From the NCBI GenBank assembly GCA_016195715.1, contig JACPZA010000024.1, positions 1 to 38,543 of the forward strand: a DNA stretch of 38,543 bases, given 5' to 3'. The translations under genes were made by a program, and so were the position numbers. Source of the DNA: Candidatus Daviesbacteria bacterium (lineage in GTDB: Bacteria; Patescibacteriota; Microgenomatia; Daviesbacterales; UBA10151). Under the pieces are notes generated by a model that was not told the origin of the DNA, did no database searches, and worked only from the letters and a program-made list of their open reading frames with translations. Of this stretch, positions 27,605 to 34,843 are shown piece by piece; the stretch's first letter is position 1; each line of letters opens with the position of its first letter.

Positions 27605-28621
27605 ATGACAGCTAGTAAGACGCTTTATGCCCAAAAAATTGTTACTTTAGGTGGGGGAACAGGTCATTTTGCACTGCTTAGAGGATTAGTTGATTTAAAT
27701 GAACCAGAATTAATTACTGCTATCACTGGAACTTGGGATAATGGAGGAAGCTCGGGAAGGTTAAGAACAGAGATGGGTGTTTTACCATCAGGTGATACCA
27801 GACAGTGTTTATTAGCTTTAATGGAAGATGAAAACCAACGGGTTGTTGCCCAAAAATTATTTAATGAAAGATTTAATGATCAAGATGGGCCACTTAAAGG
27901 CCATTCAATTGGCAATTTAATTCAATCTCAACTTCAACGCATCTTTCAAGGCCAAGATCGAGGTACAGATGCAACCAGAGCTTTGTTTAGAATTAGAGCT
28001 CATGTTTTGCCAGTTAGTTTAACTGATGTAGAACTTTGTGCTAAAACTGATCATGGACATGTCATAGAAGGAGAAAGCACAATTGATTTAAGGGGAGACA
28101 GTCAAAATTTTGATCCAGAAGAAAAAATTTCTCGGATTTATTTTGATACTAGCGCTGATCCAAACCCCAAAGCCATTGATGCGATCCGCAAAGCTGATAA
28201 AATTATTTTCTCACCAGGAGATTTATTTACCAGTGTTTTACCACATTTACTAGTCAAAGATATCGCTAAAGCTATAATTCACTCTAAAGCAAAAATTTAT
28301 TTCGTCTTAAATTTAATGACTAAAAAAGGTGAAACTGATTCATATAAGGCTTCAAATTTTTTAAAAGCTTTAATTTTTTATTTAGGATCTAATAAGCGCT
28401 TGGATTTTATAATTGCCAATCAAAATCATATTAGTAAAGAAGTTATTAAAGTTTATGATATGGAAGGACAAGAGCCAATTGAGATAGATCTAAAAAACTG
28501 TCAAGCGATCACATCTAATTTAAAAATTATCCAAAAACCCCTGGCTAAATATTACCCAAAAGAGCACCTTCTTAGGCACGATTCTGCAAAATTAGCCCAA
28601 GTTATTTTAAGCACAAATTAA
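27605..28621 (+). CDS. yvcK: YvcK/CofD-like protein (UDP-GlcNAc-binding morphogenesis factor family)
   Basis: IVTLGGGTGHFALLRGLVD, TAITGTWDNGGSSGRLRTEMGVLPSGDTRQCLLAL, FSPGDLFTSVLPHLLV, VLNLMTKKGETD. Confidence 0.92.
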   Translation: MTASKTLYAQKIVTLGGGTGHFALLRGLVDLNEPELITAITGTWDNGGSSGRLRTEMGVLPSGDTRQCLLALMEDENQRVVAQKLFNERFNDQDGPLKGHSIGNLIQSQLQRIFQGQDRGTDATRALFRIRAHVLPVSLTDVELCAKTDHGHVIEGESTIDLRGDSQNFDPEEKISRIYFDTSADPNPKAIDAIRKADKIIFSPGDLFTSVLPHLLVKDIAKAIIHSKAKIYFVLNLMTKKGETDSYKASNFLKALIFYLGSNKRLDFIIANQNHISKEVIKVYDMEGQEPIEIDLKNCQAITSNLKIIQKPLAKYYPKEHLLRHDSAKLAQVILSTN

Positions 28622-28643
28622 GCCAAATTCCAGGCTACTAAAG

Positions 28644-28672
28644 TTGACTTTCTCTATCTCATAGTGTATAGT
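28644..28672 (+). promoter_or_regulatory. Sigma70-type promoter immediately upstream of a terminator hairpin
   Basis: TTGACT 28644-28649, 17-bp spacer, TATAGT 28667-28672. Confidence 0.65.
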
Positions 28673-28682
28673 TCACACTTAT

Positions 28683-28718
28683 ATCCTGGAGTATGACCCC
28701 TCATACCCCAGGATTTTT
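28683..28718 (+). terminator. Rho-independent terminator / attenuator
   Basis: ATCCTGGAGTATGA-CCCC-TCATACCCCAGGAT (14 bp, one mismatch) followed by TTTTT. Confidence 0.85.
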
Positions 28719-28750
28719 GTTGATTGGCTTTTTGGCCAAACAAACTATTT

Positions 28751-29359
28751 ATGAAACGAATTATATTTCTAAGCTTAATCATACCTTTTCTTTTTATTCA
28801 TCCCATGCAAGTGACTGGGCAAACTCAAACTGAGGTAAAAACTAATCATGTTGAAGCCAAACAGCTTGATTCTCGAGCTAAAATTTTAAAAGATTATTTA
28901 TCTCAATTTAATTCACCACTAGAAAACTACTCTCAGGACTTAGTTGATGCTGCGGATACTTATAAGCTAGATTGGAAATTAGTTCCTGCAATTGCCGGAG
29001 TTGAGTCAACTTTTGGCAAGCAAACTCCTGGTGGATACAATGGCTGGGGTTGGGGAGTTTATGGGACACAAGCTATTTATTTTAAATCTTGGCGAGATGG
29101 AATTTTTATTGTTGCAGAGGGTTTAAGAGAAAAATATTTAAATAAAGGCTTAGATAATCCTTATTCTATGAACAGAATTTATGCAGCTTCACCTTATTGG
29201 GGTGGACATGTAGATTATTTCTTAAATGATTTAAATAACTTTGCTAAAAACTATCCGACTCAAGTTGATACTCAAAACTTATTAGATCCTTATGGAATTA
29301 ATAACAATGTTAAAACTCAAGATGCTGGTCCTTCTGCAAAATTAACTTATAAAATATAA
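28751..29359 (+). CDS. Exported lysozyme/transglycosylase-like protein; ATG 28751 preferred
   Basis: Signal peptide MKRIIFLSLIIPFLFIHPMQVTGQ; WKLVPAIAGVESTFGKQTPGGYNGWGWGVYG resembles a lytic transglycosylase catalytic-Glu segment. Confidence 0.7.
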   Translation: MKRIIFLSLIIPFLFIHPMQVTGQTQTEVKTNHVEAKQLDSRAKILKDYLSQFNSPLENYSQDLVDAADTYKLDWKLVPAIAGVESTFGKQTPGGYNGWGWGVYGTQAIYFKSWRDGIFIVAEGLREKYLNKGLDNPYSMNRIYAASPYWGGHVDYFLNDLNNFAKNYPTQVDTQNLLDPYGINNNVKTQDAGPSAKLTYKI

Positions 29360-29381
29360 GGTTTTGTGAGAAAATACCTAC

Positions 29382-30692
29382 ATGAGGTTAGTTTTAGCTA
29401 TTTTAGTTGGTAAATTAATTGCATTTTTGACAAAACTTTTCAAAATTGGTGGAGGAAGTGCAGCACCTGGACTTTATGCGTTAAAAATTTATCCAAATTT
29501 GGTAGAAAAACTAGCTGCTCAAATTCCCCAAACTGTGATTATTACTGGCACCAATGGTAAAACCACCACCTCCAAAATGCTTTCATCATTTGCAAAAAAT
29601 GCTAACTTAAATGTTTTAAGAAATCCAACTGGTTCAAATTTAGAAAGAGGGGTGGCATCAGCTCTAATTTCTCACTCAAACTTTTTGGCAGAGATTAAAA
29701 ACATTGATTTAGCAATTTGGGAATTAGATGAAGCTGCATTTAATAATATAGCTATAAAGCTAGATCCTCAAATTATAGTTTTTCTAAATATTTTTAGAGA
29801 TCAACTAGATAGATATGGTGAGATAGATTCTGTTTTAAAAAACTGGTCAAAAACTTTAGAGAGTTTACCCAAAAGCACTATAATTTTTACTAATGGTGAT
29901 GATCAAAACACTCTAAAACTTAGTAAAAATTTTACTGGATTAAGTTTTAAATTTGGGGTCAAAGATTATAAAATAGTAGGCGAGGCAATTAAAAAACAGT
30001 TCGAGCAAGAAAATTTAGATTTCGAAGCTAAAAATATTAAGCAACAAGGCTTAAATGGGCTTTCTTTTGATTTATCTATCAACCATCAAACCTCTACCAT
30101 TCATCTTCCAGTTCCAGGCATTTATCATATCTATGATGCTCTAGCAGCCCTAGCTGTTGGTTATCAACTAAATTTAAATGTTTCAGAAATGATCAAATCC
30201 CTGAAAACTTATCAACCTGCTTTTGGTAGATTTGAAAAGTTTAGCTTGACACCCCAAGGGTGGGAGGCTAAATCTCAGAATATGGAGGGTTATATTTTCC
30301 TTATTAAAAATCCAGCTGGTGCTACCCAAGTTTTTCAAACCATTGCCAAAGAGATTAAATCAAATGATCATTTACTGTTAGCTTTGAATGATAACTTAGC
30401 AGATGGAACTGATGTGTCTTGGATTTGGGACTCCCAGTTTGAACTACTCACAAACACCACTACCTTTGTTTGCTCAGGCACTAGAGCAAGGGATCTAGCT
30501 GTTAGATTAAAATATGCAGGAGTAGCTTTAGACAATATAAAAATAGAGGCTGATTTAAAACATGCATTTAAACTAGCTAAAAAAGATCTGGCGGGCAGAC
30601 TTTTTATCCTTTCAACCTACACTGCTATGCTTGAACTACAAAAAATCCTAGCAAACTCTGGAGTGAAAAAAAATTATTGGGAAGGGGTTTGA
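29382..30692 (+). CDS. murT: MurT-type lipid II isoglutaminyl synthase subunit
   Basis: VIITGTNGKTTTSKMLSS, NPTGSNLERGVASALI, LNIFRDQLDRYGE, LNDNLADGTDVSWIWD (DUF1727). Confidence 0.92.
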   Translation: MRLVLAILVGKLIAFLTKLFKIGGGSAAPGLYALKIYPNLVEKLAAQIPQTVIITGTNGKTTTSKMLSSFAKNANLNVLRNPTGSNLERGVASALISHSNFLAEIKNIDLAIWELDEAAFNNIAIKLDPQIIVFLNIFRDQLDRYGEIDSVLKNWSKTLESLPKSTIIFTNGDDQNTLKLSKNFTGLSFKFGVKDYKIVGEAIKKQFEQENLDFEAKNIKQQGLNGLSFDLSINHQTSTIHLPVPGIYHIYDALAALAVGYQLNLNVSEMIKSLKTYQPAFGRFEKFSLTPQGWEAKSQNMEGYIFLIKNPAGATQVFQTIAKEIKSNDHLLLALNDNLADGTDVSWIWDSQFELLTNTTTFVCSGTRARDLAVRLKYAGVALDNIKIEADLKHAFKLAKKDLAGRLFILSTYTAMLELQKILANSGVKKNYWEGV

Positions 30693-31000
30693 ATTTGAGC
30701 TTCTAATAAATCAATAAGTTTAGAGCCAGTTAGCATTTCTCTAAAATCAACTGGCTTTCTTAATGTAGTAAGATCCTCATCTGAAAAAATAAAACCAATA
30801 GATCTTGCTGTCCGTTCATCTAACCTACCTGATAGTGAATCAATAACCAAATCCCCTCTAATCATCATTAAAGCATCAGGAGTTATTACGATTGTGTTTG
30901 GATCTGGTATTACTAATTCGTAATATCTTGGTCTACCGGGCATTCTATGAAGGCGATTGAATCTTTCAAACCTTCTTCCAGCTTCAACTTTATCAAACAT
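30674..31000 (-). CDS. Hypothetical protein, antisense between murT and gatD
   Basis: 108-aa ORF with no recognised family; stop overlaps the murT 3' end by 19 bp. Confidence 0.6.
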   Translation of the reverse strand: MFDKVEAGRRFERFNRLHRMPGRPRYYELVIPDPNTIVITPDALMMIRGDLVIDSLSGRLDERTARSIGFIFSDEDLTTLRKPVDFREMLTGSKLIDLLEAQIQTPSQ

Positions 31001-31064
31001 GCACAGATTATCCTATAAACCTATTACTCTGTCAACTTAATAAATGTTCTGTTAAAATTCAATT

Positions 31065-31787
31065 ATGAATCTAACTGTTGGCTATCTTTATGGTGATTGC
31101 ATGAATATTTATGGGGATACTGGCAATATTATTTGTCTTACCAAAAGAGCGCAGTGGAGAGGGATTGAAGTTAAAGTAAAAAACCTTTCAATTGGAGATA
31201 AATTAAAATCTAAAGAGGTTGATGTTTTCTTTTTTGGTGGGGGACAAGACCTTGCTCAAAACGAGGTGGCTTTAGATCTTCAAACAACTAGCAAAGGTAA
31301 AGTAATAAAAGCTGAGGTTGAAAGAGGGGTTCCATTGCTTTCTATCTGTGGGGGGTATCAACTGCTGGGATATTACTATCAGCCTCAAAATGGTCCTAAA
31401 TTGCCTGGGATCGAGCTTTTCCCTGTATTTACTCAAGCAAGCAGTGAGCGCATGATTGGCAATATCATTATCAACTCCCAATTTGGAGAGTTAGTTGGTT
31501 TTGAAAACCACTCTGGAAAAACTTTTCTTAAAAAGCAAGCTACACCACTTGGTAAAGTAGTCAAAGGCTTTGGCAATAATGGTGAAGACAAAACTGAGGG
31601 CTGTATTTATAAAAACGCTATTGGTTGTTATATGCATGGCTCGCTTCTGCCTAAAAATCCTGCTCTAGCAGACTGGCTAATTCAAAGAGCTTTGGAAGTT
31701 AAATATCAAAAGCCTATAGAACTTAATTACCTAAATGACTCCTTAGAGAAACAAGCACATGAGTCAGTAGTTTCCAGATTTGGTTAA
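31065..31787 (+). CDS. gatD: GatD-type glutamine amidotransferase subunit
   Basis: YLYGDCMNIYGDTGNIICL, FFFGGGQD, LLSICGGYQLLG (nucleophile Cys), GCYMHGSLLPKNP (His). Confidence 0.93.
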   Translation: MNLTVGYLYGDCMNIYGDTGNIICLTKRAQWRGIEVKVKNLSIGDKLKSKEVDVFFFGGGQDLAQNEVALDLQTTSKGKVIKAEVERGVPLLSICGGYQLLGYYYQPQNGPKLPGIELFPVFTQASSERMIGNIIINSQFGELVGFENHSGKTFLKKQATPLGKVVKGFGNNGEDKTEGCIYKNAIGCYMHGSLLPKNPALADWLIQRALEVKYQKPIELNYLNDSLEKQAHESVVSRFG

Positions 31788-31821
31788 TTGGGAAGTTTTT
31801 GGTAAAATTTGTCCAAATAAA

Positions 31822-31904
31822 GCCCAAGTGGTGGAATGGCAGACACGCATGGTTTAGGACCATGTACCCGTAAGGGTGTGGAGGTTCAACTCCTCTCTTG
31901 GGCA
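31822..31904 (+). tRNA. tRNA-Leu(UAG)
   Basis: GCCCAAG/CTTGGGC acceptor, CATGG-TTTAGGA-CCATG anticodon arm, long variable arm. Confidence 0.96.
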
Positions 31905-31952
31905 CAAAAATGGGATATTGACAATGTAAGAAAATAATAATAGTGTAGGAAA

Positions 31953-33143
31953 GTGCTTGCTAAAATCAAACATTCATTATTACTTGCAACAATCTTTCTT
32001 TTTAACTTTTTATTAATTCTTCCTTCAGAAAATCCTGCTTTTGCTTCAGCTAACAGTATCATCGGATCGTGGGGCTATAACGCGCAAGGCCAAGTCGGTG
32101 ATGGAACATTCTATCCACGCACGACTCCCTACATGATCCCGAACTCTGGTCACGTCAGCTCCATCCTCGCTGGACCGGCGAGTAGCTACGGCATTGCAGA
32201 TAACGGGACGCTCGGAGACTGGGGACAGGATAGCTCGACGGGTCAACTCTGCGACGGACAGCAACTTGTCAACATCTACTCTCCGCAAGTTGTCAGCGGC
32301 ATTACTGTCACTCAGCTTGCTGCCGGCAACGCCACGCTGATTTACCTGAAGTCTGACGGTACAGTCTGGGGATGCGGACGGGATGACTATGGGCAACTTG
32401 GTCAAGGAGTAACGCATAACTACTCACTGCTGAATCCAGTCCAAGTGCAGGGTCTCAGCAGCATTGTTCACATCGCAATGGGAGGCTCCACCGGCTTTGC
32501 TGTCAAGTCTGACGGTACGGTCTATTCGTGGGGTAGTGACGCCTGCGGGGTCCTGGGTCGCTACATCTCTGGACCGTTCGATTATGATCCTACACCCACC
32601 GTTGCTGATCAGATCGGTACGCCGGGATTTACAAGTTTCTCGACTAGCGGCTCACATGGACTCGGATCAAAGTCAGACGGATCGGTGTGGGCGTGGGGCT
32701 GCAATAACGTTGGGCAACTCGGCAACGGCTCAACAGACAGCAACGATCACCTTGTTCCAGGGCAGGTCTCGAACATTGGCGGAGTGACCCAGGTTTCTGC
32801 CGGCGGTACGACCAGTCTGGCGTTGAAGTCTGACGGCACGATCTACGGTTGGGGGAACAACGCCTACGGCCAACTCGGTGACAACAGCACAACCAATCGC
32901 ACAACGCCAGTACGGGCTGGGACTATCTCGACAGGAGTAGAAATCAGTGCAGCAGATGGCTCTGATAGCTACGCTGTGCTTAGTGACGGTACGGTCTGGG
33001 ACTGGGGCTATGGTGGCTACTTTACTGGCTGTCTCGGCAACGGGCTCAACTACGACTTTAACACACCGCAACAGGTCTTTGGACTCAGCGGCATCAGCCA
33101 CATCTCGGCTGGCGGGTGTCACGTCCTCGTCTTGCACTTGTAG
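31953..33143 (+). CDS. Secreted RCC1-repeat (beta-propeller) protein, GTG start
   Basis: Signal peptide MLAKIKHSLLLATIFLFNFLLILPSENPAFA then repeated LKSDGTVWGCGRDDYGQLG, VKSDGTVYSWGSDACGVLG, LKSDGTIYGWGNNAYGQLGDNSTTNRTTPV. Confidence 0.9.
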   Translation: MLAKIKHSLLLATIFLFNFLLILPSENPAFASANSIIGSWGYNAQGQVGDGTFYPRTTPYMIPNSGHVSSILAGPASSYGIADNGTLGDWGQDSSTGQLCDGQQLVNIYSPQVVSGITVTQLAAGNATLIYLKSDGTVWGCGRDDYGQLGQGVTHNYSLLNPVQVQGLSSIVHIAMGGSTGFAVKSDGTVYSWGSDACGVLGRYISGPFDYDPTPTVADQIGTPGFTSFSTSGSHGLGSKSDGSVWAWGCNNVGQLGNGSTDSNDHLVPGQVSNIGGVTQVSAGGTTSLALKSDGTIYGWGNNAYGQLGDNSTTNRTTPVRAGTISTGVEISAADGSDSYAVLSDGTVWDWGYGGYFTGCLGNGLNYDFNTPQQVFGLSGISHISAGGCHVLVLHL

Positions 33144-33224
33144 TTGCTCCTCTTTAGCTTGAGAACTATCCAAAAAATTGATAAAATACACATGTAGGAT
33201 TCAATAAGACGAATTCCAAACGGT

Positions 33225-34190
33225 ATGAATAACAAACAACCATCAATACAACCAAAAATAAATGCTGACACAAGTTTTGAAACTTATCAGTCTACTTCTA
33301 ATTCTACCCAAAATTTTGGGGGAGGTTTTTTAGGTCCGGCAGAAAATTTTTCCTTTATCAGCTCAGAAAACATTGCTAATTTAAATATTGTTTTTAATCC
33401 AACCCAAGAATCTAAAAAGCCACTTTCTTTTGCAACCGATGGAGAAAATTTTTTAACTTTTAAACGCCCACCTGAGAGTTATTTAAGAGAGATCAGTTTA
33501 AAAATTTTAGAGCAGGCTAAAGAGCAAACTTTTAACTCCCAACCCACCTTTTTAAGCACAAATAGCTCACCAGAAACACAAGTAGAGGTTGTAGAAATTG
33601 CTGAAATTGAACCCCAAGAAGCTCCTGAAAACAAAGAGGATAAAGGAAAAAGTGTTTTGAGTAGTGTTTTAAAACCTGTTTCTCCAGCTTTTAAAAAAGC
33701 AGCTCCAGGATTTTTTAAAGGCCTGGGAACAGTTGCAGCTTCATTTTTTTCACTTTTTTTTGAAGATATTTTAGGCTTTGGTGGAAGTAATCCAAAACCC
33801 AAAGATCAAAAAACTAAAGATAAAGAAGAGCTTGAAAGAAAGCAAAATGTTAATAAGCAAAAGTTTTGGGGGGAACTTGCCAAAATTTCTCAACCTTTAC
33901 ATATTAGTCCAATTTTAAGGGAACAGATGCAAGTCACAAATCAATTTAATGGGTTTTATGAAGAATATGAGGGGGTAGTAAACCCTGTTGGGGCTATTAC
34001 TAAATACCATCATGCCAATAGAGTTAAAAAAGAAATAGAAAGTAAAGCTGCTAGAATTCAGGCTGAAAGGGCTTCAAAAATGGTCAGCACAGCCAAAAAA
34101 ACTCCTTTAGCTGCTGGTTTTGCTACAAGATCTGGTGAGTTGTTAATGGGTACAGAAAATCCCAGCCACTTTACCAAAGCTTTAGGTTAA
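33225..34190 (+). CDS. Hypothetical protein
   Basis: 321 aa; low-complexity N-terminus, central hydrophobic GFFKGLGTVAASFFSLFFEDILGFGG, charged C-terminus. Confidence 0.6.
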   Translation: MNNKQPSIQPKINADTSFETYQSTSNSTQNFGGGFLGPAENFSFISSENIANLNIVFNPTQESKKPLSFATDGENFLTFKRPPESYLREISLKILEQAKEQTFNSQPTFLSTNSSPETQVEVVEIAEIEPQEAPENKEDKGKSVLSSVLKPVSPAFKKAAPGFFKGLGTVAASFFSLFFEDILGFGGSNPKPKDQKTKDKEELERKQNVNKQKFWGELAKISQPLHISPILREQMQVTNQFNGFYEEYEGVVNPVGAITKYHHANRVKKEIESKAARIQAERASKMVSTAKKTPLAAGFATRSGELLMGTENPSHFTKALG

Positions 34191-34208
34191 GCTAAAATTC
34201 CCATGTGA

Positions 34209-34281
34209 GAGCAGTTAGCTCAGTTGGTAGAGCGTCTCTTTGACGTAGAGAAGGTCAGAGGTTCAAGTCCTCTACTGCTCA
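34209..34281 (+). tRNA. tRNA-Val(GAC)
   Basis: GAGCAGT/ACTGCTC acceptor, TCTCT-TTGACGT-AGAGA anticodon arm. Confidence 0.96.
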
Positions 34282-34285
34282 CATT

Positions 34286-34621
34286 TTAATCAATTTTATC
34301 TATCTTGGATGCTAAGATAAAATCATTTTCAGATAATCCAGAAATTGCATGGGTTGTTAGTGTTAATTTAACTTTATTGAAGCTATGTAAGTAAATATCT
34401 GGATGGTGACCCTCTTCTTCTGCTATAGCCCCAACTTTATTAACAAAATCTAGTGCATGCTTAAAATTTTCGAACTTAAAATTTCGTTCTATAGTTTTTC
34501 CCTCGACATCTTTCCACTTCGGGACACTTTTTAAGTAAGGTTGGTACTCCTCCTTTTTAAAAGGCGCCGTCCCTCCCTCACAAGGTTTGCAATGTTTTGA
34601 AGCTAAGTCTAAGCTATCCAT
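34286..34621 (-). CDS. Pterin-4a-carbinolamine dehydratase-like; ATG 34621 preferred
   Basis: LASKHCKPCEGGTAPF, FKFENFKHALDFVNKVGAIAEEEGHHPDIYLHSFNKVKLTLTTHAISGLSENDF. Confidence 0.93.
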   Translation of the reverse strand: MDSLDLASKHCKPCEGGTAPFKKEEYQPYLKSVPKWKDVEGKTIERNFKFENFKHALDFVNKVGAIAEEEGHHPDIYLHSFNKVKLTLTTHAISGLSENDFILASKIDKID

Positions 34622-34668
34622 GGCCACTATTTTAGCATATTTATTCATAACTAGAGTTCGCCTCTAAG

Positions 34669-34697
34669 TTGACAATCCTGCTTTTAGAATCTACAAT
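34669..34697 (+). promoter_or_regulatory. Strong sigma70 promoter of the thrS leader
   Basis: TTGACA 34669-34674, 17 bp, TACAAT 34692-34697. Confidence 0.85.
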
Positions 34698-34702
34698 CAA
34701 TT

Positions 34703-34843
34703 AGTAAATGTCGATTGAGATTCACCAACTCAGGAGTTTGCAGAGTAATCCTCTTTAAGGATTAAAGAGTAAAATATAAGGGTGGAACCACCGCAACTAC
34801 GGTCCCTTACTTTAGGTATATACTTAAAGGAGGGATTTTTTTT
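34703..34843 (+). promoter_or_regulatory. T-box riboswitch controlling thrS, compact form
   Basis: T-box AAGGGTGGAACCACCG (34778-34793) with GGTCCCT partner; candidate ACC specifier 34724-34726; hairpin CTCTTTAA-GGA-TTAAAGAG; alternative stem TCCCTTaCTTTA/TAAAGGAGGGA followed by T8. Confidence 0.88.

Noticed and set aside
31723-31905. ORF 31723-31905 (-)
   Set aside because: Antisense to the gatD end and tRNA-Leu.
31880-33160. tRNA-Leu as attachment site for an integrative element carrying the RCC1 gene
   Set aside because: Only a 7-nt match (CTCCTCT) downstream; no integrase or att-length direct repeat.
32046-33191. Long antisense and alternate-frame ORFs (32046-32417 -, 32644-32904 -, 32730-33191 -, 32464-32787 +, 32947-33162 +)
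   Set aside because: They lie within the GC-rich RCC1 gene where stops are rare; translations are low-complexity and the RCC1 frame clearly codes.
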